DNA from: Cristatella mucedo
Taxonomy: Eukaryota; Bryozoa; Phylactolaemata; Cristatellidae
Direction: 5' to 3'
Assembly: GCA_009760855.2 (NCBI GenBank)
Contig: WPIO01000142.1
Span: 537,501 to 601,500 of the forward strand
DNA length: 64,000 nucleotides
Positions within the stretch are counted from its first letter, which is position 1, and each line of letters starts with the position of its first letter. The notes beneath the pieces are model-generated. The model was given only the letters and a program-made list of their open reading frames with translations. It ran no database searches and was not told where the DNA came from. The translations under genes were made by a program, and so were the position numbers. Below are positions 33,951 through 44,305 of this stretch, piece after piece.

Positions 33951-35871
33951 GTCATACTGATAATAGCAATAATTTGCTTGCCACATTATGTAAACTGAAT
34001 CACTTTTTAGGCGCCTCTCATGCGTTGGAAAGGAAGCATATAAAACGTTCAGTGACAATAGCAATGTGCGCAATTTTCAGAAGCTAGCGGAATTATCTCA
34101 GCTTACAGCACCGCGGTTATACGTCAGCGGATCTGTGCAGCGCTTGCAGAAGTTGATGTAAGCCGATCGGACTAAATTCTTTGGACCGATCAATGAATTA
34201 CCTGCAATGGTAAAGAAGTCATAGGAAGAATTAGCCATCGCTAATAGCATTTTTTAATATAATTGACGAACGACGAAACCACTGGTTAACGCTAGCCGGT
34301 TTCCTACCGCTGCATTCTCTGCTGCCAATAAAAAACTGTGTGATATGTACTAGAGTCGCAATATCGTTGTCTAGGGTCTCGGTTCCAAAAATTCACGAAC
34401 CTCAAATTAAAGATACAATTTCAGGCAATTTTGAGTATCTATGGTTCAATTGCACGGAAACTTTAGGTCTTTCCAAAATGCTTTTAACAAATTAATGATT
34501 TTAAAAAATATTTATAAGTTGCATCATCAGAACACTGCAAGGGGAATTTAAGTGGATAAGCCTAGTACCAACCTTTCTAACAAATGCATAGCAATGACTG
34601 TGCTGGACATTTGCTCGAAAATGACGGCTTGAGATATCCGGTTTTGATTTAGCCCTTACATACGCGAGACATAAATTGTGACCATCAAAAGCAAAGCCAC
34701 CGTGAACTTGCTACAAGAAATCATTAAAAATATTTTTTTTTGGATAGAAAACTTATCTTAGAACCATTAACAAACTTCGAAAAAGTCTTAGAACACACCA
34801 AAAATTTGGTGAACTGCCACTGTTAAAAATGTTTGTTGAGATCATGAAAATTCATTATAATACATGCATTTTGGCCAAGAAATTGATTAAAGAACTGAGA
34901 AGCAGTTTTAAAGAGCCACTTAATACGCTGATTATCAAGAAAGGCTCTTTAATTGTTTTTTCTTGGTAATGCTACTATGATTTCTGGCATCTTATTTGAA
35001 ATGTAAATGATATATTGGCTGGCATGCGAAAAATGGCTTGCTCAGAACGCTTAACTAGTACGGGGAAGGACCAGTGCCACAGTCACTGCGATACATTTTC
35101 GAGAGATCATTTTTGAATCGGTATGTTTTTTTGGCAAAGATCTAACATTGTTGCACAGGAATACCTTCGGAAAACACTACTAAATTGCAAAACGGAAGTC
35201 TCTTCAGAAGCTGCAAAACGGGCACGTTTCGTAGGTTTTTTGCACCTGATGATCAAGCCAATGTGCGGCAATGCACCATTCATTATCAATATCGCTAAAT
35301 TGTGAGAATAAGACATTTTCGTCAATCTTGTATGAACCTTAACTTCATAAGACACTAAAATGCTAGAACATCTCATGTTAAGGTCGGGCTAAAATGTATC
35401 CCTTATTTTGTGCTGGTGTTTAATATTCAGTTTAAAGATTAAGGACCGTATATGGTAGCCAATAAATAAATAAAAATAAATAAATAAAAATATGGTAGCC
35501 AATAGCTGCGAAAAGGCTCCGCCGCAACAATTCAAGGACCGACAGCCCACACAGGTAAGACTGATTTTACAAGTCAGACTTTAAATTCTTATCCATTCCG
35601 CGGAGATAATATCTCTTCGTCAAAAAACCTTGTCTGTGCTGTCTTTCAAAATAAAACAGAAATTTCAACAATTCCAGAAATAGTTGTTGTAATTGAGTAT
35701 ACTTTGATAATTGGCGGATACAGATTTGGAATCGATCTGCTGTGTATTCTAGAGACATCGAGCAATTATATGAGTCCTCCTTGAAGCAGTTCAACATACG
35801 ACTGACATTGACCAATGACTTGCTCAGGGAGGTACGTTTCTAATAAAATCATTTTGAAATCGCACTTTTAG
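33951..35871. other. AT-rich intergenic DNA
   Basis: No gene recognised. An A-rich (AAATA)n run at about 35459-35490 separates two copies of TATGGTAGCCAATA (35452 and 35492), a small direct duplication. Confidence 0.5.
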
Positions 35872-36400
35872 CTAGCATGTTCCCACAGCCTGAAACTCAC
35901 TTCCAATTGACGAAAAGACATTCCTTTACACGACTTTTAAAAATGAGCTAAAAGCGCATATATTTATCTGTATATAGTTGGTGAGCCGTAATGTCTCGCT
36001 AGGTAAGGCGGTTGCCTTTCACGACCTCGGCCCCGAGGTCGTGGGTTCGAATCCTGCAGTGGGCGATCCTTTATTGCTACTGCAAGCGGTGGTGATAGCC
36101 GTGAAGGCTCTTCTGTTGCTATACAAAAAGAGGCTGTTAAATCAGTTAGTATTTTCATATTTATTTATTCGTGGGATTTGTCCTTTGTGTGCTTATGCGT
36201 GCTGACACTTTGCATGCTACCACTAGCCATGTTTGCATGCTGATCCAGTACAGGTCACCTCTAACTATGTTATGCTTGTTGTGATTGAGCATGCTACCAC
36301 TACTAATTCAATCATTCCTTCGCAGCCAAATTAAAGTGCCTAACATGAAATTAAGTTCTATGAGAGCGCCATACAACTATACGGTTATTATTTTTATTAC
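35872..36400 (+). mobile_element. LINE family A 3' end, interrupted by a SINE
   Basis: The upstream part reads SXHVPTA-NSLPI-like sequence (CATGTTCCCACAGCCTGAAACTC, the SSYAPKAWNSLP position) up to about 35979. The 3' UTR resumes at about 36153 (GTGGGATTTGTCCTTTGTGTGC) and ends with the hairpin and an ATT-rich tail. The interruption is a complete SINE 1. Confidence 0.8.
35980..36152 (+). mobile_element. SINE family 1, best-preserved copy
   Basis: It begins GGTGAGCCG and ends GTTAGTAT, about 173 bp. The head folds as tRNA-like: CGCTAGGTAAGGCGG as box A region, a perfect CACGACCTCGG/CCGAGGTCGTG hairpin, and an exact box B GGTTCGAATCC near 36043. The body follows (GCAGTGGGCGATCC, TTTATTGC, GATAGCCGTGAAGGCTC, AAGAGGCTGTTAAATCAG). 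Flanks CATATATTTAT and CATATTTATTTAT look like a diverged target duplication. It has no LINE-A hairpin tail, so its mobilising partner differs from that of SINE 2. Confidence 0.88.
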
Positions 36401-37664
36401 TCGGTTGAATGGCTCGAGCTCAACAAACCAATCTGGATTCACAACCATGAAGTGAGTAAGTATATTGATAAAACATTAGCTGTTGATAATGCATAATAAA
36501 CTGCTAGCAATGTAATAAAAAAATAAACGCTAATGTACAAATTTATGTTGCGTCAGTTAAAGAAAAAGTAGTATTAGGCACATTACCAACCCTTGAATTA
36601 CGTAATCACATATAAGTCATTAACATAAGCACCTAATAAGCAGCCTGTGATAGCATGGAGTGATAAGCCTACATGCTAGGACTTCCACCAATCTTTGCAA
36701 ATAGCCCGGGAATGAGTCCTTGAACCCAGAGTTCTTCACTAGTCGAGTGACCTGACCTTTGTTCTCCAGCCAGCGATTCCAACCCCGACTCACCGAAATG
36801 AAGGAGCGCCGTTCACCCGAAAAAAATCACGGATATTCAAAATCTAACCGGCAGACCGTCGAAAAGACTTGACTGTCCCTGTCAGCCTATGCATTTTATC
36901 CTTTCCAATAAAAGAAAATCACCGAAACGTTTCCACGAGTCAGTAAATAATGCGATAACCAAAAGCCTGACCATTACTATTTCGTAGTTGAATTTACGAT
37001 TTGAAGTTTAATTTCAATCATTAAAGTGCATGATGAAACTCCGTATGCAAATCAGTAAATTATCTCCGCCGTTTTTAATTTTAATGTGACACAGCATAGC
37101 TGGAACGTTGTAGTAGTACTACTGTAAATTGTAAAATATAATTGACTTTGTAAGTTTTATAGGTATATTTTTCTAAAGGTTTATCTTTTCAATTATTGGC
37201 GCAATGTAAGTGTGACGTCAGCAACTTTATTTACGAGCCGCCTGACGGACTCACTCACTTCCTCGGAGGTTGCGGGACAACATCTGCCGCAGACAAGTCA
37301 ACTGAGGGGCTCATGACGTGTAGGATAGATTCACCTCGCCACTAGGCATCGCCCGGAGGCAGCTCTGCGATACCGTGGTAGGGTAACTGCTTACTACCAG
37401 AACGAGATGAGATTTATGTTACATCATTGACCGCAACGACAAGCACGTGGCAGCATTCCGCGGAGGAGCAAGCGAGCGTGCGGTTTGCCTTCGTCTAGAA
37501 TGAGTTGATAGATAATTAATCTAGACCCAGAATGAGTTGATAGATAATTTTTGATTATTTAATTACCTAGCGTCGTAAAGCGAATGTTTACACTAGGCAG
37601 CTTGATCTCAATTTGTATGAGGCCAACTATATATAGAATGCGCAGACTGGCGTGGTAAGCTATC
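36401..37664. other. Intergenic, no recognised gene
   Basis: Mostly AT-rich. A perfect CRE palindrome TGACGTCA lies at 37213-37220 and a 20-base direct repeat (AGAATGAGTTGATAGATAAT, 37498 and 37530) is present, but no transcript structure is evident. Confidence 0.4.
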
Positions 37665-37968
37665 CAAGTACCATATTTAAAAAGAACTTATAAAACACCT
37701 ATTTAGGACAGTATCTAGTGGGTCCGTGATACGTTTTGTATGTACTTATGCGTGCTGACACCGTGCCTGCTGCCGCTAACCACACTTGCATGCTGAACCT
37801 GCGCATGTAACCACTTACCGTGTTATTCGTATTGTTCATCAAGCATGATATTACTCAGCATTCAGTTGCATTTCCCTTTGCAGAAAATGTAAAGAGCCTA
37901 GAAAGAGAATGAGTTCTCTGAGGGCGCTTTATCAAGTGTATCATTATTATTACTATTATTATAAAGTA
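37665..37968 (+). mobile_element. LINE family A 3' end fragment
   Basis: It starts in the last codons (AAGAACTTATAAAACACC, TTTAGGACAG), keeps the whole 3' UTR, the tail hairpin (AGAGCC...GAATGAGTTCTC...GGGCGCTT) and an ATT-rich tail. Confidence 0.85.
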
Positions 37969-38173
37969 TTCGACCGCGCTTCGGGGAGAGAGCTTTGGTC
38001 GGTGTCGGTGCACTGGTGGTTTCTTGAAGTCATGCGCGCTGGCGCAGATTCGCCGTCTGGCTGTGCCTGTGGCGGCGACTGCCGTAGACGGAAGACGCAG
38101 CGCCGCCGAGAGCCGGTCGGGGCTGTCGCTGGCTGCCGTGCGAGTCAATTGCGTTAGTCCAGCGGGTCGTTGA

Positions 38174-38322
38174 TATAAATAAATATAATTTATTTGTATA
38201 GCGTCCCAAGAGAACGTAATCTCTATTCAGGCGCTTCACATATGCCTCAGGGCTCGAGCCCACGACCTCAGTCAGACCTTAAGTCGGGGCAAGCACCTTA
38301 ACCGCTAGACCAGCTCGATGTC
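38174..38322 (-). mobile_element. SINE family 2, best copy
   Basis: On the minus strand the head reads GCTGGTCTAGCGGTTAAGG (box A-like, tRNA D-arm) followed by GAGGTCGTGGGCTCGAGCCC (box B-like GGCTCGAGCCC). The 3' part, AAGCGCCTGAATAGAGATT...ACGTTCTCTTGGGACGCTAT, matches the LINE-A tail hairpin, and an ATAAAT-rich end follows. tRNA head plus LINE-derived tail is the usual design of an LINE-mobilised SINE. Confidence 0.88.
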
Positions 38323-38439
38323 GTTGATGTCGCCAGTCGCCACTCGTCGAGGTAGATTGAACTCCAGTGAGTCGCGAGCACTTCTAGTTTATACTCCAGC
38401 TCGGGTGCGATTGCTAGTTTCTTGAACATGACCCGCCTC

Positions 38440-38443
<4 letters not shown>

Positions 38444-38484
<41 letters not shown>
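38444..38484 (+). repeat. (CT)n microsatellite
   Basis: About 41 bp of uninterrupted CT dinucleotides. Confidence 0.95.
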
Positions 38485-38492
<8 letters not shown>

Positions 38493-38789
38493 TCTCGTCA
38501 AAAATGCAGGTGTGCGGCTTTCATTTCCGGGAATACGGTCTACCTCTCTACGAGGGAAGGTGATTGCTCAGCTTATTTTCGTTAAGTGAATTATTAATTA
38601 CGCTGCGATGGATAAGTCCCAAATTCAAATGGAGATAATTCCCAATCCGTGAACTTTTCCAACATGGAATCCGCCGCCATAGAGATGCTACGCGGCTGCA
38701 ATGTAATGTAATGTATCTCCGTCAGTAACTCCACAAAGTCATAAAGACCATGTGGGTGTTACGCAGGAGAGTTTTGTATAGCGCACTCA

Positions 38790-38975
38790 CAGCCTAAGCA
38801 GCTTTCGGTACGCATTCGGTAGCCAACAGACTTCGTCTCACGCAACAAAGAGAAAGTGGGAAGCATAGCAGAGTTAGGAGAGCAGTTGAGGTAGTGAGTA
38901 GCATAGAAGTAGCAGTTCAGGACCGCTGAAAAAGATGTGCATTAGTCGGCAGTTGAAGAGTAGATGTCGTTGCGT
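38790..38975 (-). mobile_element. LINE family B 3' region fragment
   Basis: The plus strand reads AGCAGCTTTCGGTACGCATTC, GTAGCCAACAGACTTCGTCTC, AAGAGAAAGTGGGAAGCATAG, the exact complement-order of the LINE-B 3' UTR (GAATGCGTACCGAAAGC, GAGACGAAGTCTGTTGGG). Noncoding. Confidence 0.75.
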
Positions 38976-38989
38976 AAGAACCCGCGTAA

Positions 38990-39631
38990 CCTCGACTATG
39001 AGCTCTCATGTGAGAGCTGAGGGCGTGAGAGTCTCGAGCAAGAGCGTCCGCTCAGCTACATGCATGCATGCAGCAATCATGCGGATCGGCCGCGCATGCA
39101 AATGGCAGCACCCTCGCGCTTCGCTGCTTTTACTTCCGATACCACAAGAGCCTCTGAGACGGAGGACGACCGGCACCGGATGGGCCATCTACCGCCGCCG
39201 CCGCAGCACTGACTCGCACAGGGCCCGTCGAGGGGCCGCTTGCAGCGGCGCGCGTTCCTGTAGCATTGCCACGACTGGCTGCTTCTGAGACGTTTACGCA
39301 GCTCGCTTCCATGCGAGGCTACTCGGTGGGCACTACACTTCCGCCCTGTAGGCGGCGCCACTCGTCCATGTGCTGTGCACGTGCGCATTTCGATGCCCGA
39401 ACGACGCTGACGAAGCAGCGATAGTGCTAGAGGCAACCGTGGGTGAGAGAGCTGTCTGAGTGCGACGTCATCAAAAGACGGACCTTCCTGCAAATCCTTT
39501 CTCACGGAGCGATGGTCTCTTCCTCTGTATAGAATTGCTTGATTTGCTCGCCACATATTTTGTCTTCTGTTCTCTCAGAACCAATTCCAGCATTTATGTT
39601 AGAAGTCAGCATAAGTGAGATTTTTACTCAC
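38990..39631. other. Start of a long CpG-rich domain
   Basis: From here to about 46700 the DNA is GC- and CpG-rich apart from a LINE tail. A 159-residue minus-strand frame (39077-39556) is arginine/alanine-rich and unrecognised; I do not call it a gene. Confidence 0.4.
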
Positions 39632-39675
39632 CGGGTCGCCGCGTCTAGCGTCAGACGCCGGGCTTGGACCGCCAT
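39632..39675 (-). CDS. Candidate first coding exon (MAVQARRLTLDAAT...), unidentified
   Basis: On the minus strand ATACAATGGCGG gives a start codon; the frame MAVQARRLTLDAAT runs 44 bases to a strong splice donor CCG|GTGAGTAAAA (intron begins at 39631). The start lies in a CpG island, as expected for a promoter, and the DNA upstream on this strand (39680-40000) is CpG-rich too. The next exon was not found and the peptide is not one I know. Confidence 0.3.
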
Positions 39676-42600
39676 TGTATTTTTTTAAGAAGGGCCGAAA
39701 GCCGCCGCGCATGGACCCGTTTTTTATCTGCAGTTGAGGAGGTCGAAGCTAAAGCAGACGCGGCATTAGATAGTCCGCTTCTTCGGTCACCTTTCCTAGT
39801 GGCGCGAGTATGAAAGATCGGGGCGGCCCGCCGCCGCAGAGTCCCAAGGCGTGGCGAGCGCTCGCCCCCAGCTGCGCTCGCCTGTGCGGCCCGCGCGGAC
39901 TGACGCGATGGCGGCTATATGTTTTGGACGGGGCTCGCGGGCTTCTTAAGCGCCATGCCTAGGACGGGACTCGTCGCCTTCGAGGGCGCGCGGCAAGCTT
40001 GAGATGCATGCCTGGCGGCGCCGGGTCGACTAGTCACTAGCAAACAGTTGTTTCCGAATGGCGTGTCTCGAGCGAGCACGCGTCGACGGATGAGACGCGC
40101 AAAATTTGCGGGCTTGCTAAAGCTGAGTCGTTGCGGCTCGTCGTGAGCGATTGACGTTCAATGAACGAAGCCCTAAAAAGTCGCCCGTTGTGGTCGTCAT
40201 TGCAGTTACGCAGTTACACTGAACTAGAAACCGCCGGTGACAAGTTTGCAAGCGAAATGGTGCTGAGCCTCCGCGGTCAGCTCATCGCCGAAGGGAGTCG
40301 CAGCGAATCAGCGAATGGGAATCAGCGAATCGCCTAAATGGCGCAAGGGATATAGAAATTCATCAATCAATAGATCGCCGAACGTAGGCCAATTTGCTCC
40401 CATGCCTCTCGCCACGTATCGCCTCGGGATCATGTCGGCGGCAAGCCGATTAAAGCATTCTCGGTGCATCGATGCGACGAGCTTAGTGCTGAGAGTGTAA
40501 TTCCCAGCGCCGAGGGCGGGCGGGCGGGCCGGCGACCGTGCATCGGCGGCGCGCTGGCTGGGACCGCCGCCGAGTCGGCAGCGGCATCAGAGCGCGCGAA
40601 GGCCCGAGCCCCGGCCCCGGCCAGCGCGGGCACAGCCGCGCCCACGTCGCGAACACCTGTTCAATAATCCTCCGAGCGAATCGGGGCGGCGCTCGAATGC
40701 GGCTCGCTCGCTGTCCGACGGAACGCAGCGACCCGCGGCGCTGCGCTGCGCTCGGACGGATCCTCCGATCCCGCCCTCCGCGCAGCTGCCGGCTACCGCC
40801 CGCCCGCCCTCCCGCCCCTCGAGGCGTGGCCTCGCGGACTCGGCTGCCGGCGGGAGGGTTGCCCGCTCGGAACGAGTCGGAGGAGCCGCGCGAGCCGAGG
40901 CAGGAGCCTCGCTGCAGGGACGCCTCCGCTTCTTCTCCGCCGGAGCGAGCGAGCCGTCCAGTCGGAGCGGCGCTCAGGAGCAGGAGCGCCGCCGCCGCAG
41001 GTGAGCGGAGGCGAGCACGTGCGCTAGCGTCCCGGTAGGCGCTCTCCGCGCCCCCTCCGCAGGTTTCGGCCTGGCGGCGGCAGTTAAACATCTGAGCTCG
41101 CTCTCGCGAGTTCGCTCGAGCTAGCGACACTGGCGACGCGGTGAGATGACGACAGCGGCGACGTGGCGTGCCGCGAAAGTCGAAAGGTCAAGGACCAATT
41201 GGAGACGGGCCATGACGAGACGCGCCCGCTCGGTTCGTAGCTGCATCGTGCCTGCGAGGTTTCGGAATCGCTACGAAACTCGGCAAATCGACGCCGCCCG
41301 AGTGTAGCGGGCGAACAATGCGAACATGCTGGACTCGGCCTTGGTGAACGGGGCGACTATTTTCTTCTGCCAATCTACTGCGTCTCGTCTCCTCCATTCT
41401 TCGTCCGCTTCCCCTGCAAGTTATGATACGTCTCGTATAATCTCGTAATCCGTCGCCCGTGCGCGCGTCGAACGAAACGACGCGGGCAGGCAGCGAGGCG
41501 CCGACAGAACGCAATCGCGCGCACCCTGCCTGCCGCCTGATACAGCGAGTCGCTCGCGTACTCGTCGAATCAAAATTATTTTACAAGTTGCTCGTTCCTT
41601 CATTTTTTTTTTATCTTTGGAGGGCCAAGAAAGTTGTGAGTCCTTTGTGGATCTTTTTTTGAACTGCACAGTTCGGAATGCAGCCAAACGCAGCTGCGAG
41701 TCGAATCGGTCGCCGAAGCTTCCGGTGAGGGCAGAGCCAGGAGTTTCGTCTGAGGGCAGGCAAGGTGGCCAGCAAGATTTGTATGAAGGCTAAGGCAGAC
41801 AAGGCAAGGCAAGATTGCTTCAAGTGGGTGGGACCTGAGTCGCAATCAACGTAAAAATATTGCGATAAATCGTTGCGTCTTCTCGACAGTAACTCGGCGG
41901 TCGCTCATCGAGCGGACTTAAAGCATAATTTACTCACCGGCGACGGACATAGAAATAGGAGTGCTGCCCAGCTCGCTGTCACGTTGTAGGGGGAGGGGAG
42001 AAAATGCCCCAAAGCACCCTGGCTCCGCCAATGGCTGAAGCAGTTGCTTAGTAACTTTCTTCTGCCTTCCTGTGAGATGCGAGTTCAAGTAAATGCACCA
42101 CTCGAGACCTACAATTTCGCGAGAGTTAGAGGCTCCCTCAAATTACCTAGCTAGCTGAGTTCACGATTGACACTCGTTCGCGCTCGTATCCCCGATTCAA
42201 GCGTTTCATCGGCAGATTAGCTGTTCCGGTCAGACCCCTCAAGACGCTTGGGAGCTAACACTTCACCCATTCAGCTGCTCCCGTATTTACACCCTTTCAC
42301 CAATTGCTTCAGAATTTCGTACCGGAGAACGAGCGGCAGGCAGGCTCTTGTAAGCCTACGAAGCTGTGCTCTAGACCTGGCTGTTCGCAGCTTTCTGTGG
42401 GGTCTGTTAAGACCTGGCCAAATTTCAAGCTGTAGAGCGATTGTCGAGAAAACGATGCCAACGCAGACTGACGAAGCTGACGTTCGCAAAGCGGAGCAGA
42501 AAACCAAAAAACGAAAGGACAGTTTTTCATATACAGATCCAGCAGAAGCCGCAGAAACCAAATCGGAAGGAGCACGCACTGCGTGCGTCCGCATGCCTCT

Positions 42601-43416
42601 ACGCAAACGCACGGACGTGCTCGCGTATCCCGCCGTTTTTCTTTTAGCCTTCTACGCCTGCTAGCACGCTCTCCTCGAGGTCACGCCAATGAGCTGTCTC
42701 GCCTGTCAAGGTCACGCGTGGAGCTCGTCTTGAGATGGCGATGCATTTTCGTAGGTCGGCAAGTGACTTACGTCCCTTTCTCAGTCCCCTTTCAGGCTGT
42801 CAGAGCAGTAATAAAGACATCTTGAGAATGCGTGCCGTCGATAAACACCTGAAATAAAAGCACGCGTCCCTTATTGGCGCAGAGTGTGCATGGTGACGAT
42901 CATCAACAGGGTATTTAGCTTCGATTTCAATGTCACCAAGTCAGGAGGAGTCGCGCTGCGCTACTGCCGACAAGCTGCCGCCTCGAGGTGGCGTTAGGCA
43001 GCCGCGCTACAGCCGACGTCAGTGGCGCCCGAGCAGGCGCCGAAGAGCTCGGATGGCAAGCGCGAGACACGCAAGCTAGCTCTAGCGCAGCATCGGGGCG
43101 CATTGCGCCCCTTGGGCCGTCGATGGCGCCTTGGGCCGACGGATTTGAGCTCCATCCCGCCATGGCGACGGAGCCGCTACAGTCGGCTATAGCGAGTTGC
43201 CTGGCGCACAAGCGCGACGCACGCTCGCGGCGAAAGGGTCGCCATGTCCTATCAGCCATCTCCGAGCGACTGCTTTTAAACCCGGACGGAGACTCGCGTG
43301 CGCGCGCGGTTGGCTCGAGCCTGCGCGTCAGACGGTGCAGACGCGGCTTCCCTAGTCGATTGAGTCGAGAAGCTGGCGTGGCCGAGGTTAAGCTCCCTCG
43401 AAAAGTTCTGGGTTGA
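39676..43416. other. CpG-rich domain with several possible exon signals, no identified gene
   Basis: Long frames on both strands (for example 40483-41130 - and 40538-41038 +) mirror each other and reflect GC-rich composition. Strong donor-like sites occur at 41001 (CCGCAG|GTGAGC, +) and about 41723 (TTCCG|GTGAGG, +); the latter follows an acceptor-like TTTTTTTGAACTGCACAG ending near 41671, so a 50-base exon is conceivable. AATAAA sits near 42853. Nothing here is recognisable as a known protein. Confidence 0.35.
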
Positions 43417-43618
43417 ATATAATAATAAAAAATAATGATAATAATGCACTTGATAAAGCGCCCTCGGAGAACTTAATCTCTCTCTCTAGGCGCTTTACAT
43501 TTGCTGCAAAGGGAAATGCAATTGAATGGTGAGTAATATCATGCTTGATAAACAAACAAAATGAATAACATGCTTAGGGGTGACATGCACAGGGTCAGCA
43601 TGCAAATGTGGTTAGTGG
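43417..43618 (-). mobile_element. LINE family A 3' tail fragment
   Basis: On the minus strand: 3' UTR from CCACTAACCACATTTGCATG through AAACGAAT, the hairpin AAGCGCC...GAGATTAAGTTCTC...GGGCGCTT and an ATT-rich tail. It is almost identical to the tail of the 46846 copy. It lies about 690 bp upstream of the transporter start codon. Confidence 0.9.
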
Positions 43619-44305
43619 ACGCTTATTCGGCTCGCCGGTGCTAGCTGGTCACCTCAAATCCGCTCGTCGCATGAGCGCACTCGCCGAGGTGTGCACCGCC
43701 TCGCTGGCATCGGGGCAGTTCTGCACAGGTGACGTCGCAGATGTCTGGTGCAGTCGTCAGGTGCAGTCGGGGTGGTCGCTTCGCTGCTGCGACCTTCGCA
43801 GCGCCTTCACCCCGACAGCGAGACGCGCCCAGCAGTTTGCAATTGACCTCGCGACACATGCGGCAGCCTGTCGGCGGTGCAATCTTTGCCCCACCGTTTG
43901 TCCTCCGACTCCTCAGCGCCTGCGCGCTATGCGCCCCCCCCCCCCACCGAGCACAGCTCGGAGCAGCAGAGCGCGGCGCCTCGTTTTCTTCGAGCCGCCG
44001 CAAGCGGAAGCGGTGCTGCGTCCGCGTTGCAGTTGAAGAGGAGGGTCGCACCTGCCGCCGCCGGCCGAGTGGCCGCTATTTACGCCGCGATTAGGGAACG
44101 CGTCTGACGCTCCAAGGTCGCTCGACCGAACGTCGGAGGCACCCTCCGAAAGCTTCCGGCGCCCGGCCGCGCGCAAGCGAGTGTCGGCTAGCCGCGCGGA
44201 CCGCGCGGACCGCGCGGTCGCCGACGGCGGACGGACGGACGGACGGATGAACGTCGGCTCGGCGCTCCCTCAGCGCACGCAGTCGCCATCGACGCTCGGC
44301 CGAGT
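43619..44305 (+). promoter_or_regulatory. CpG-rich upstream region of the transporter gene
   Basis: Dense CG dinucleotides, a C-tract at about 43937-43947, GCGCGGACC-type direct repeats (44195-44220) and a (GGAC)n run at about 44231-44247 precede the start codon. No TATA box is visible. This is the expected look of a CpG-island promoter and GC-rich 5' UTR, but no transcription start can be named. The open frames on both strands are composition effects. Confidence 0.4.

Noticed and set aside
36030-36062. A tRNA gene, because of box B and a tRNA-like fold
   Set aside because: The sequence continues into a shared SINE body, occurs in at least six copies and lacks a normal acceptor stem; it is the head of SINE family 1.
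40483-41130. Mirror frames of 215 (-) and 166 (+) residues
   Set aside because: Both are open in the same DNA and rich in arginine, alanine and serine; neither has a domain. CpG-rich DNA explains them.
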